A DNA stretch of 64,000 nt from positions 340,105-404,104 of the forward strand of contig NZ_JACHJK010000005.1 of NCBI RefSeq assembly GCF_014203595.1, read 5' to 3'. The notes under the pieces were generated by a model. It saw nothing but the letters and a program-made list of their open reading frames with translations. It had not been told where the DNA came from and searched no databases. Source of the DNA: Streptomyces echinatus. Its GTDB lineage: Bacteria > Actinomycetota > Actinomycetes > Streptomycetales > Streptomycetaceae. Position 1 is the stretch's first letter. Each line of letters opens with the position of its first letter. Positions 22,395 through 31,011 of this stretch are shown here, piece by piece. A program made the position numbers and the translations under genes.

Positions 22395-25300
22395 CTAGGG
22401 CTGGGTGGCTCTTGGGGGGAGTTTTGGTCTGGTGCGGTTGGGGACGTCGCTGTGGTCCGGGGGGACCGCGGCGGGGGTGGACTGGAGGAGTTCCAGGGCC
22501 AGCCGGACGGCGTCGTCGAGGACGGGGTAGCGGCCCTCGGCCCAGTCCAGGGGCGTGCGCAGGATCTCCAGGTCGGGGGCGACGCCGTGGTTCTCGACGG
22601 ACCAGCCATAGGCGTCGAACCAGGCCGCGTTCATCGGGACGGTGATGACCGTGCCGTCGCCGAGGCGGTGCCGGCCGGTCATGCCGACCACCCCGCCCCA
22701 GGTGCGCTGGCCGACCACCGGCCCGAGCTTCAGCAGCTTGAACGCCGCGGTGATCATGTCGCCGTCCGACGAGGTCGCCTCGTCGACCAGGGCCACCACC
22801 GGCCCACGCGGCGCGTTCGAGGTGTACGACACCGGTTGCGCGTCCCGCGTCAGGTCCCAGCCGAGGATCGTACGGGTCAGCTTCTCGATGACGAGTTCGC
22901 TGATGTGCCCGCCCGCGTTGCCGCGCACGTCCACGATGAGCCCGGGCCGGGACACCTCCATGCGCAGGTCGCGGTTGAACTGGGCCCAGCCGGACCCGCC
23001 CATGTCGGGGATGTGCAGGTAGCCGCACTTGCCGCCGCTCAGCTCCCGCACGACCTCGCGGCGTTTGGCCACCCAGTCCTGGTAGCGCAGGGGCCGTTCG
23101 TCGACGAGCGGGACGACGGCGACCCGCCGCGCCCGCCCGGAGCCGCCCTCGGCCGGGGTGAACGTCAGCTCCACGGTCGTACCGCCCGAGCCGGCGAGCA
23201 GCGGATAGGGCCCGGTGACCGGGTCGACCGGACGGCCGTCGACGTGGGTCAGGACGGCGCCCTCGCGGATGCCGGTGCCGGCCAGCGGTGAGCGGGCCTT
23301 GGAGTCGGAGGAGTCGCCGGGCAGGATGCGCTTGACCGTCCAGCGGCCGTCGTGATGGACGAAGTTGGCGCCGAGGAGGCCCTGCCAGCGCTGGTAGTGG
23401 GGCGGGCCCTCGTTGCGGCGGGCGGCGGTGACGTAGGCGTGGGAGGTGCCCAGCTCGCCGAGGACCTCGCGGAGCAGGTCGGCGAACTCGTCCGGGGACG
23501 CCACCCGTTCGACCAGCGGCCGGTACTGGTCGAGCACCGCGTCCCAGTCGATGCCGCACATGCCCGGGTCCCAGAAGTAGGCGCGGATCAGGCGCCCCGC
23601 CTCGTCGTACGCCTGGCGCCACTCGGCGGGCGGGTCCACCTCGTGCAGGATGCGGCGCAGGTCGATCCAGACGGTCGTGTCGCCGTCGCCGATCTCGTTC
23701 GACGGCACCGCCCGCAGGTCTCCCTCGTCCACCACGACCAGCCGGGAGCCGTCGCCGCTCACCGTGAACCAGTCCAGGTGGTCGACCAGTTCGGACTTCT
23801 TCGCCTTGGTGATGTTGAAGTACTCCAGGGTCGGACGCCCGCTGATGTCGGCCGGGTTGACGAAGGTCTCGCCCAGCGCGCCGGAGATCGGCCAGCGCAG
23901 CCAGACCAGGCCGCCGCCCGCGACCGGGCACATCGCGGAGTACTTGGAGGCGATGACCGGGAACGGCGTGACCCGGTTCGCCAGCCCCTCCACCTCGACG
24001 GTCACCGTGCCGGCCTCCCCGGTCTCCTCTTCCTCCAGCGGGTCGAGCCCGCCGGCGGCCGGGCGGCCCTCCGGGTTGAGGGCGAAGGGGGAGGGGGTGG
24101 CCGAGGAGAGCGGGACGAGGTACGGGCGGCAGCCGAGCGGGAAGGACAGGTCGCCGGTGTGGACGTCGTAGACCGGGTCGAAGCCGCGCCAGGAGAGGAA
24201 GGCGAGGTAGCGGCCGTCGCGGGTGAAGACCGGGTTCTCGTCCTCGAAGCGGCCGTTGGTGACGTCCACGATCAGCCGGTCCTTGATGCGGGCCAGCTTG
24301 ATCTGGCGCAGGGAGCGGCCGATGCCGGGGTGCGACCAGGTGAGCCAGGAGCCGTCGGGGGAGAACGCGAGGTCGCGGACCGGGCCGTTGACGGACCGGA
24401 TCAGTTCGTACACCGTGCCGTGCGGCCCGCCGCCGGCGAGCCCGGCGGAGTCCGCCCCCGCCGTGCCGCTGCCCTCCGGGTCCCCGGCGGCGGTGGCCTC
24501 CGGCCCTGCGGTTCCGGTGACTCCCGAGCCCTCGGCGGCGGTGGCTCCCGGGTCATCGGTTCCGGTGACTCCCGAGCCCTCGGCGGCGGTGGCTCCCGGG
24601 TCATCGGTGGCGGTGATCTCCGGTCCCTCGGTTCCACCGGTGCCGGAGGGCTCGGCGCTCCCGGCCTCCGAACCGTCCGGATTCCCCGTCACCTCCGAAC
24701 CGTCCGCACTCCCCGTCGTCTCGGAGCCGTCCGTACTCCCCGCCGTCTCCGAGCCGTCCCCACTCACCGCAGTCTCCGAGCCGTTCCGGCTCCCCGCCGC
24801 CTCCGTGCTCTCCGTACTCTCCGTGTCCTCCGTGCCTTCCGCGTTCACCGGCTCCGTCGCCCCGGCGGCCTCCCCTTCTCCCTGCTCTTCCGCCCCCGCC
24901 CCCTCCTCCTCCGTCAGGTCGATGAGCAGCAGCCGGCCGTCGTGCGAGGCCACGGCGAGTCGTTCGCCCAGCGGGTCGCTGACCATCTCCAGTACGCGGC
25001 CCAGCGCGCCGGAGGCCAGCCGGCGGGGTGCGCGGTCGCCGCTCGCGCGGGGGAGCTGGGCGATCTCGACGGCGTCCGCGCCCTCGGCGTCCGTGACGTA
25101 CGCGATCTGCCCGGTCGAGCCCAGCATCTCGGGCAGCCGCACCCGGACACCGGGCGTGTCGGTGATCGTGCGGGCCGGTCCGTCGCGGTGGGTGAGCCAG
25201 TGCAGGCTGCCGCGGACGACGACCGCGCTGGCCCGGCCGGTCTCGTCCACCGAGATGCCGTCGATGTTCTGGGCGGCCGGCACCTGGTAGGGGCGCCGGC

Positions 25301-26120
25301 CCGTGCGCGGGCCGGCGAGCCGGATGTCGAGCCGGCGCGGTTCGCCTCGGGGAGAGAGGTCGTCCACCAGCCACAGGTCGCCCGCGCACTGGTAGACCAC
25401 CCGGTCGCCGTCGGTGGAGGCGTGCCGGGCGTAGAAGGCGTCGTGGTCGGTGTGACGGCGCAGGTCGGTGCCGTCGTAGGCGCAGGAGTAGAGGTTGCCG
25501 ACACCCTCGTGGTCGGAGAGGAAGGCGACCCGGCCGCCGACGAACATCGGGCAGGCCAGATGGCCGTCGAGGTCCGGCAGCAGGCGCTGGCCGTGCAGCC
25601 ACAGCCGGCCCATGGCGCCGCCCCGGTACCGCTTCCAGGAGGCCGGTTCGTGGGGCGGGGTGCCGGTGAGCAGGAGGGTCTTGCGCTCGCCGTCGATGTC
25701 GGCGACCTGGATGTCGGTGACCGGGCCCCAGGGCAGGCGTCCGCCCGGGTCACCGTCGGTGGGCACCTTGTAGGCCCAGGTGAAGTAGGAGAAGGGCTGC
25801 CCGTGGGAGGCCACCGCCAGGATGTCGCCGTCCGGGGTCCAGCCGCAGACTTGGGTGTCGGTGCTGCCCCAGTACGTCAGCTGCCGTGCGGGTCCGCCCC
25901 CGTCGACGTCGGCGAGGTGGATCTCGGGGACGAGACTGCGCCAGCTCGTGTAGGCGATGCGGCGGCCGTCGGGGGAGAAGCGCGGGTGCCCCTCTTTCGT
26001 GCGGTCCGCCGTGATGCGCCAGGCGCGGCCCGGGGTGTCGAGCGGGGCCAGCCAGAGGTCGTCCTCGGTCACGAAGCACAGCTGGTCGCCATTGAGGTGG
26101 GGAAGGCGCAGATAGCTCAC
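22395..26120 (-). CDS. Tricorn-type S41 protease with repetitive insertion
   Basis: Large cytosolic peptidase that degrades oligopeptides, for example from the proteasome. The 1241-aa product has the tricorn order: beta-propeller repeats (HPRFSPDGRRIAYTSW, DLAFSPDGSWLTWSHPG), a core domain, a PDZ-like region (GTGIREGAVLTHVDGRPV) and a C-terminal S41 domain. The catalytic set is present: Ser-His in ELGTSHAY (about residue 892), the nucleophile in EATSSDGDM (about 1117), and Glu in WSVENHGVAPDL (about 1176). A Ser/Thr/Gly/Glu-rich insertion of roughly 165 residues (about 400-565, DNA 24420-24920) interrupts the propellers. That explains the excess over the roughly 1070 aa usual in Streptomyces. 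GTG 26120 gives VSYLRLPHL; GGGGAG abuts it, so a GTG about 24 nt upstream remains possible. Confidence 0.93.
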   Translation of the reverse strand: MSYLRLPHLNGDQLCFVTEDDLWLAPLDTPGRAWRITADRTKEGHPRFSPDGRRIAYTSWRSLVPEIHLADVDGGGPARQLTYWGSTDTQVCGWTPDGDILAVASHGQPFSYFTWAYKVPTDGDPGGRLPWGPVTDIQVADIDGERKTLLLTGTPPHEPASWKRYRGGAMGRLWLHGQRLLPDLDGHLACPMFVGGRVAFLSDHEGVGNLYSCAYDGTDLRRHTDHDAFYARHASTDGDRVVYQCAGDLWLVDDLSPRGEPRRLDIRLAGPRTGRRPYQVPAAQNIDGISVDETGRASAVVVRGSLHWLTHRDGPARTITDTPGVRVRLPEMLGSTGQIAYVTDAEGADAVEIAQLPRASGDRAPRRLASGALGRVLEMVSDPLGERLAVASHDGRLLLIDLTEEEGAGAEEQGEGEAAGATEPVNAEGTEDTESTESTEAAGSRNGSETAVSGDGSETAGSTDGSETTGSADGSEVTGNPDGSEAGSAEPSGTGGTEGPEITATDDPGATAAEGSGVTGTDDPGATAAEGSGVTGTAGPEATAAGDPEGSGTAGADSAGLAGGGPHGTVYELIRSVNGPVRDLAFSPDGSWLTWSHPGIGRSLRQIKLARIKDRLIVDVTNGRFEDENPVFTRDGRYLAFLSWRGFDPVYDVHTGDLSFPLGCRPYLVPLSSATPSPFALNPEGRPAAGGLDPLEEEETGEAGTVTVEVEGLANRVTPFPVIASKYSAMCPVAGGGLVWLRWPISGALGETFVNPADISGRPTLEYFNITKAKKSELVDHLDWFTVSGDGSRLVVVDEGDLRAVPSNEIGDGDTTVWIDLRRILHEVDPPAEWRQAYDEAGRLIRAYFWDPGMCGIDWDAVLDQYRPLVERVASPDEFADLLREVLGELGTSHAYVTAARRNEGPPHYQRWQGLLGANFVHHDGRWTVKRILPGDSSDSKARSPLAGTGIREGAVLTHVDGRPVDPVTGPYPLLAGSGGTTVELTFTPAEGGSGRARRVAVVPLVDERPLRYQDWVAKRREVVRELSGGKCGYLHIPDMGGSGWAQFNRDLRMEVSRPGLIVDVRGNAGGHISELVIEKLTRTILGWDLTRDAQPVSYTSNAPRGPVVALVDEATSSDGDMITAAFKLLKLGPVVGQRTWGGVVGMTGRHRLGDGTVITVPMNAAWFDAYGWSVENHGVAPDLEILRTPLDWAEGRYPVLDDAVRLALELLQSTPAAVPPDHSDVPNRTRPKLPPRATQP
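24511..24606 (-). repeat. Perfect 48-bp tandem duplication inside tricorn gene
   Basis: 24511-24558 and 24559-24606 are identical 48-bp units encoding 16-residue repeats with DDPGATAAEGSGVTGT periodicity. Related degenerate units (DGSE-containing, about 8-10 residues) extend to about 24800. No mismatch between the two copies points to recent slippage. Confidence 0.9.
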
Positions 26121-26247
26121 CTCCCCATGCTTTTCCGGGCGCACGGCAGCAGCAACTCGTGGCGGACCGGAGCGGGCGGCTCGCGGCGGCTCCGGGCACG
26201 GGACCGCGGAGCTTATGGGGCCTTCACCTTGGTGACCCAGGACACGT

Positions 26248-26262
26248 ACGAAACGGTTTCGT
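26248..26262. promoter_or_regulatory. TetR operator palindrome with promoter
   Basis: ACGAAAC-G-GTTTCGT, a perfect 15-bp inverted repeat 70-84 bp before the TetR start and also upstream of the divergent tricorn gene. A possible promoter for tetR has TTTCGT (26257-26262) as -35, a 17-nt spacer, and TATCTT (26280-26285) as -10, so the operator covers the -35. Autoregulation is the likely meaning. Confidence 0.7.
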
Positions 26263-26331
26263 TTCGCAGGCTGGCAGGGTATCTTCTTGCATGTACGAAG
26301 ACGAAGGCTCCGGAGCGGGAAGGTGACGGGC

Positions 26332-26937
26332 ATGACCGAGGCTGTCGCGGCTGCACGCCGCAGTCGGATCACGCCCGAGCGCGAGGCCGAGCTGTACGAG
26401 GCCGTGCTCGACCTGCTCCGGGAGGTCGGTTACGACGCCCTCACCATGGACGCCGTGGCCGCCCGCACCCGGTCCAGCAAGGCCACGCTCTACCGCCAGT
26501 GGGGCGGCAAGGCCGAACTGGTCGCCAAGGCGGTCCGGCACAACAAGCGGGGCGGCACCGCCGACGAGGTCGACACCGGGTCGCTCAAGGGTGACCTGCA
26601 CGCCCTCACCGAGAAGTCGGACGACTGCGAGATGGCGCAGAACGCCTCGCTGATGCGAGCCCTGGCCATGGCGGTCCACGGCAACCCGGACCTTCTGCGG
26701 GCGTTCCGGGAACATCTCATCGAGCCGGAGATGGCGGAGTTCCGCCGCGTGCTGCAACGCGCGATCGACCGTGGCGAGGTCCGTGCGGACAACCCCGCGA
26801 TCGACTACGTGATGCACATGATGATCGGCGGGTTCGCCGCCCGTACCATGATCGACGACCAGCCGCCCACCCAGGCGTTCCTGTTGTCGTACATCGACGC
26901 CGTGGTCCTCCCCGCCCTCGGCGTCCCCACCAGCTGA
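26332..26937 (+). CDS. TetR family transcriptional regulator
   Basis: The 201-aa repressor has the N-terminal HTH TMDAVAARTRSSKATLYRQWGGKAELV (about residues 37-62) and a C-terminal all-helical ligand domain. ATG 26332 has GGAAGG about 9 nt upstream; GTG 26323 is an alternative. It is codirectional with the MMPL transporter 101 bp downstream, a common pairing in which TetR controls lipid or drug export. Confidence 0.92.
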   Translation: MTEAVAAARRSRITPEREAELYEAVLDLLREVGYDALTMDAVAARTRSSKATLYRQWGGKAELVAKAVRHNKRGGTADEVDTGSLKGDLHALTEKSDDCEMAQNASLMRALAMAVHGNPDLLRAFREHLIEPEMAEFRRVLQRAIDRGEVRADNPAIDYVMHMMIGGFAARTMIDDQPPTQAFLLSYIDAVVLPALGVPTS

Positions 26938-27038
26938 CACCTCTCCCCAGTAAGCCCACCACTGACGTCACCGCTCACGTCGTCGGGCTGATCACCCCTG
27001 CCCTGAAGAACCCACGACCTGACCGGGAGTACGCCTCC

Positions 27039-29243
27039 GTGGCCACGTTCCTCTACAAACTCGGCCGCCTCGCCTTCCGGCGACGGCACTTCGTCGCCCT
27101 GATATGGGTCGCGCTGCTCACCCTCGCGGGGGTGGGTGCCGCCTCCGCGCCGGCCGCCGGCAACACGTCCTTCTCCATTCCCGGCACCGAGGCCCAGAAG
27201 GCCTTCGACCTGCTGGAACAGCGCTTCCCCGGGATGAGCGCCGACGGCGCCACCGCCCGGGTCGTCTTCAAGGCCCCCAGCGGCGAGAAGATGACGGCCG
27301 CCGGCAACAAGGCGGCCGTCGAGAAGACCGTCAAGGAGCTGGGAAGCGGCTCCGAGGTCGTCTCCGTCGCCGACCCCTACACCGGGCACGCCGTCAGCAA
27401 GGACGGCACCATCGCCTACGCCTCGGTGAAGTACAAGGTCTCCGGCATGGAGCTGGAGGACTCCACCCGGGACGCCCTGAAGGAGGCCGCGCAGCATGCG
27501 CGGGACGCCGGGCTGACCGTCGAGGTCGGCGGTGACGCGCTGACCGCGACGCCCGAGACCGGCTCCAGCGAGATCATCGGCATCGCGGTCGCCGCGGTCG
27601 TCCTCGTCATCACCTTCGGCTCGCTGCTCGCGGCCGGATTCCCGCTGCTGACCGCGATCATCGGTGTCGGTATCGGCGTCTCCACGATCACCGCGCTCGC
27701 CTCCGCGCTCGACCTGGGCTCGACGACCTCCACCCTCGCGTCGATGATCGGCCTCGCCGTCGGCATCGACTACGCCCTCTTCATCGTCTCCCGCTACCGC
27801 GCCGAACTCGCCGAGGGCCGCGACCGCGAGGACGCGGCCGGACGGGCCGTCGGCACGGCGGGCTCGGCGGTGGTCTTCGCCGGCCTGACCGTCGTCATCG
27901 CCCTGGTCGGCCTGTCCGTCGTCAACATCCCGATGCTGACGAAGATGGGCGTCGCGGCGGCGGGAACGGTCGCCATCGCGGTACTGATCGCCCTGACGCT
28001 GATCCCGGCGCTGCTCGGCTACGCGGGCCGCAAGATCAAGCCGGCCGGCGAGAAGAGCAAGCTGCTCGGCGGCGGCCGCACGCCGAAGCAGCCGGGCCGC
28101 CCCAACATGGGTACGCGCTGGGCGAGCTTCGTCGTACGCCGTCCGGTCGCCGTCCTCCTGCTCGGCGTGGTCGGCCTCGGCGCGGCGGCGATCCCGGCCT
28201 CCTCCCTGGAACTCGGCCTCCCGGACGACGGCTCCCAGCCGGTCTCGACCACCCAGCGCCGCGCCTACGACCTCCTCTCGGAGGGCTTCGGGCCGGGCTT
28301 CAACGGGCCGCTGATGATCGTGGTGGACGCGAAGGGCAGCGCCCACCCCAAGGCCGCCTTCACCGAGGTCGGCGACGAGATCAAGGGCCTGAAGGACGTC
28401 GTCACGGTCACCCCGGCCGCGCCCAACAAGGCCGGCGACACCGCGACGATCACCGTCATCCCCGACTCCAAGCCGTCCTCGGCGACCACCGAGGACCTGG
28501 TCCACGCCATCCGTGACAAGGGCGCGGACATCACCGCGAAGACCGACGCCGAGGTGCTGGTCACCGGCTCGACGGCGATGAACATCGACGTCTCGCAGAA
28601 GCTGAACGACGCGCTGCTGCCGTACCTGGCGCTGGTGGTCGGCCTGGCCTTCCTGCTGCTGATCGTGGTCTTCCGCTCGATCCTGGTCCCGCTGAAGGCG
28701 GCCCTCGGCTTCCTGCTGTCGGTGACGGCCGCGCTGGGCGCGGTGGTCGCGGTCTTCCAGTGGGGCTGGCTGTCCGGCCTGTTCGGCGTGGAGGAGACCG
28801 GTCCGGTCATGTCGATGATGCCGATCTTCATGGTGGGCGTCGTCTTCGGCCTCGCGATGGACTACGAGGTGTTCCTCGTGACCCGCATGCGGGAGGCGTA
28901 CGTCCACGGCGAGAAGCCGAACCAGGCCGTGGTGACCGGCTTCAGGTACGGCGCGCGGGTGGTGACAGCCGCGGCCGTGATCATGATGGCCGTCTTCTCC
29001 GGCTTCATCGGGTCCAGCGAGGCGATGATCAAGATGATCGGCTTCGGTCTCGCGATCGCCGTGTTCTTCGACGCGTTCATCGTCCGCATGGCCATCGTCC
29101 CGGCGGTGCTCGCCCTGCTCGGCAAGCGGGCCTGGTGGCTGCCGAAGTGGCTGGACCGCGCGCTGCCCAACGTGGACGTCGAGGGCGAGGGGCTGCGTAC
29201 GCACTCCGGCCTCGACGAGGAGAAGGAACTGGTACGCGTCTGA
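27039..29243 (+). CDS. MMPL family transporter (RND superfamily)
   Basis: The 734-aa inner-membrane transporter has two pseudo-repeats, each with one helix, a large extracytoplasmic loop and about five helices. The proton-relay Asp-Tyr pairs are visible in both halves: GLAVGIDYALFIVSRYR and GLAMDYEVFLVTRMRE. FRSILVPLKAALGF is a family hallmark. MmpL proteins export lipids, siderophores or drugs driven by proton flow. The length equals other Streptomyces MMPLs, without the C-terminal extension of MmpL3. GTG 27039 is weakly preceded by GGGAG. Likely controlled by the adjacent TetR. Confidence 0.93.
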   Translation: MATFLYKLGRLAFRRRHFVALIWVALLTLAGVGAASAPAAGNTSFSIPGTEAQKAFDLLEQRFPGMSADGATARVVFKAPSGEKMTAAGNKAAVEKTVKELGSGSEVVSVADPYTGHAVSKDGTIAYASVKYKVSGMELEDSTRDALKEAAQHARDAGLTVEVGGDALTATPETGSSEIIGIAVAAVVLVITFGSLLAAGFPLLTAIIGVGIGVSTITALASALDLGSTTSTLASMIGLAVGIDYALFIVSRYRAELAEGRDREDAAGRAVGTAGSAVVFAGLTVVIALVGLSVVNIPMLTKMGVAAAGTVAIAVLIALTLIPALLGYAGRKIKPAGEKSKLLGGGRTPKQPGRPNMGTRWASFVVRRPVAVLLLGVVGLGAAAIPASSLELGLPDDGSQPVSTTQRRAYDLLSEGFGPGFNGPLMIVVDAKGSAHPKAAFTEVGDEIKGLKDVVTVTPAAPNKAGDTATITVIPDSKPSSATTEDLVHAIRDKGADITAKTDAEVLVTGSTAMNIDVSQKLNDALLPYLALVVGLAFLLLIVVFRSILVPLKAALGFLLSVTAALGAVVAVFQWGWLSGLFGVEETGPVMSMMPIFMVGVVFGLAMDYEVFLVTRMREAYVHGEKPNQAVVTGFRYGARVVTAAAVIMMAVFSGFIGSSEAMIKMIGFGLAIAVFFDAFIVRMAIVPAVLALLGKRAWWLPKWLDRALPNVDVEGEGLRTHSGLDEEKELVRV

Positions 29244-29271
29244 CGTACCGCGCCTGACGCCTCGCGGCGGA

Positions 29272-29330
29272 CGGAAAGCGGCCGGTGAGGGTGCCCGTGG
29301 GGACGGTGCAGCACCCTCACCGGCTTTCCG
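29272..29330 (+). terminator. Terminator downstream of MMPL gene
   Basis: A 19-bp stem in which the left arm has a 3-nt bulge. CGGTGAGGGTG pairs with CACCCTCACCG and the outer CGGAAAGC with GCTTTCCG. It begins 28 nt after the MMPL stop. Confidence 0.8.
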
Positions 29331-29404
29331 TTGTCCGGGGTCTGTCCCGTGCTGTCCCGGCTGTCCCGGAAGTTGTAGGGGTACGGCTGGCGACGGAGGT
29401 GGAG

Positions 29405-30256
29405 ATGCACGAGGACGTGGACGAGTCCGGCTGGGACGTGGAACCGGGCGACGCGATCGAACCGGTGGTCCAGGCCGTGGGGCGCCTGCTCAGGGTGTGC
29501 CGGGAGTCGGCGGGGATGCGGGTCTCGGACCTGGGTGAACTCACGGGCTACGGCGAGGACATGATCCGCAAGATGGAGAGCGGCCAGCGGATCCCCCGGC
29601 CCGAGTTCCTGGACAGGGCGGACCAGGTGCTGCGGGCGCAGGGGCATCTGCGGGCGTTCATGGAGGACATGAGGAGGGCCCGGTATCCGAAGAAGGTGCG
29701 GGAACTGCACGACATGGAGAGCCGGGCGGTGGAGATGCTGTTGTACAGCAGCCACAACATCCACGGCCTGTTGCAGGCGCCGGAGTACATGAGAGCACTC
29801 TTCGAGGTGCGGCATCCACCGCTTGCCGAGGACGTCATCGAGCGGGAGATCGCCGGACGCATGGGGCGGAAAGCGGTGTTCCAGCGTGATCCTGCTCCTT
29901 CGATCAGCTTTGTCCAGGAGCAGGTGACGCTGGAACGGCCGATCGGGGGCAAGATGGTGTTGCGCCGTCAGCTCGAACACGTCTCGGAGGTGGCGCAGTT
30001 GAGGAACGTCTGTTTCCAAGTCATGCCGACGGAGCGGGAGGAGCACGCCGGGATGTCGGGAGACGGCCGGATCCATGTGCTGAAGTTCGTGGACGGCTCG
30101 GGGATCGGACGTGCCACCAGCGCATTCAACGGGCGCCCGGTCGAGAGCCCCAGAGATCTCCGCGTCCTCGAATCGCGCTATGGCATGATCCGAGCGCAGG
30201 CTCTCACGCCCAGGGAGTCACTGGCGTTCATCGAGCAAGCGCTGGGGAGACTATGA
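29405..30256 (+). CDS. Scr1/WhiJ-like helix-turn-helix regulator
   Basis: The 283-aa regulator has an N-terminal XRE-type HTH (RESAGMRVSDLGELTGYGEDMIRKMESGQR, about 36-66). The C-terminal domain then has MLLYSSHNIHGLLQAPEYMRALFE and FVQEQVTLERPIGG, which is the Scr1-like ligand or partner domain common in Streptomyces. ATG 29405 has GGAGG with a 5-nt spacer. Its stop overlaps the DUF397 gene by 4 bp. These pairs behave like toxin-antitoxin or developmental switch modules (WhiJ/Scr1-Scr2). The function of this one is unknown. Confidence 0.9.
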   Translation: MHEDVDESGWDVEPGDAIEPVVQAVGRLLRVCRESAGMRVSDLGELTGYGEDMIRKMESGQRIPRPEFLDRADQVLRAQGHLRAFMEDMRRARYPKKVRELHDMESRAVEMLLYSSHNIHGLLQAPEYMRALFEVRHPPLAEDVIEREIAGRMGRKAVFQRDPAPSISFVQEQVTLERPIGGKMVLRRQLEHVSEVAQLRNVCFQVMPTEREEHAGMSGDGRIHVLKFVDGSGIGRATSAFNGRPVESPRDLRVLESRYGMIRAQALTPRESLAFIEQALGRL

Positions 30257-30438
30257 ACATGCCGGCATTGCACTGGTTCAAGAGCAGCTACAGCGACGGC
30301 AACGAACCCGGCGACTGCGTCGAGGTCGCCACCACCCCCGCCACCATCCACATCCGCGATTCCAAGGTCCCCGACGCCGCCCGGCTGCAGGTCACCCCCT
30401 CCGCCTGGGTCCACTTCCTCACGCACGCCGTCAAGTGA
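30253..30438 (+). CDS. DUF397 domain protein
   Basis: A 61-aa protein, LHWFKSSYSDGNEPGDCVEVA...IHIRDSKVPDAARLQVTPSAWVHFL, a complete DUF397 domain. The start overlaps the stop of the Scr1-like gene (ATGA at 30253-30256), so the two are made together. In known pairs this small partner modulates the HTH protein. No other function can be read from the sequence. Confidence 0.92.
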   Translation: MNMPALHWFKSSYSDGNEPGDCVEVATTPATIHIRDSKVPDAARLQVTPSAWVHFLTHAVK

Positions 30439-30495
30439 GCCGTGGGCGGGAAAACCTCGTGAGTGCGGCTCCGGCGATGCCGTAGCGTGCCCGGC

Positions 30496-31011
30496 ATGAC
30501 GACGACAGTCGACACCGACGCCGAAGAGTTCGGGGCTCATCCCCGGTTCGCCGAAGCGCTGCGGGCGCTGGGGCTGGAGGACGTGCTCGCCCGTACCCGG
30601 CGGTTCCCGGAGGCGACCCGGACCGCGGCCGAGGCCGCCGCCGCGATCGGGTGCGAACTGAGCCAGATCTGCAAGTCCCTGATCTTCGCCGCCGACGGGG
30701 TGCCGGTGCTGGTCCTGATGGACGGCGCCTCCCGGGTGGACGTGGAGCGGGTGCGGGAGGAACTGGGCGCCGGGAAGGTCACCCGCGCCGACGCCGGCAT
30801 CGTCCGCGAGACCACCGGGTACGCCATCGGTGGCGTCCCGCCCTTCGGGCACCGCACACGCACGCGTGTCCTCGCCGACCGCTCGCTGCTCGCGCACGAG
30901 CTGGTGTGGGCGGCGGCCGGAACGCCGTACACCGTCTTCCCGATCGAGCCCAGGGAACTGGTCGCGCACGCGGGCGCGACGCCGGTCGACGTGCGCGAGC
31001 GGACCGCGTGA
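30496..31011 (+). CDS. YbaK/EbsC-family aminoacyl-tRNA deacylase
   Basis: A 171-aa single-domain editing protein. ELSQICKSLIFAADG holds the conserved Lys that positions tRNA CCA, and TTGYAIGGVPPFGH is the YbaK/ProX signature. Such proteins hydrolyse mischarged Cys- or Ala-tRNA(Pro). TAGCGT lies 7 nt before ATG 30496 with no Shine-Dalgarno, so the message may be leaderless. The next gene starts by GTGA overlap with its stop. Confidence 0.9.
   Translation: MTTTVDTDAEEFGAHPRFAEALRALGLEDVLARTRRFPEATRTAAEAAAAIGCELSQICKSLIFAADGVPVLVLMDGASRVDVERVREELGAGKVTRADAGIVRETTGYAIGGVPPFGHRTRTRVLADRSLLAHELVWAAAGTPYTVFPIEPRELVAHAGATPVDVRERTA

Noticed and set aside
24511..24606. Assembly duplication in the tricorn gene
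   Set aside because: The frame is preserved and flanking degenerate units show the region is naturally repetitive. An assembly error cannot be excluded, but it is not the simplest reading.
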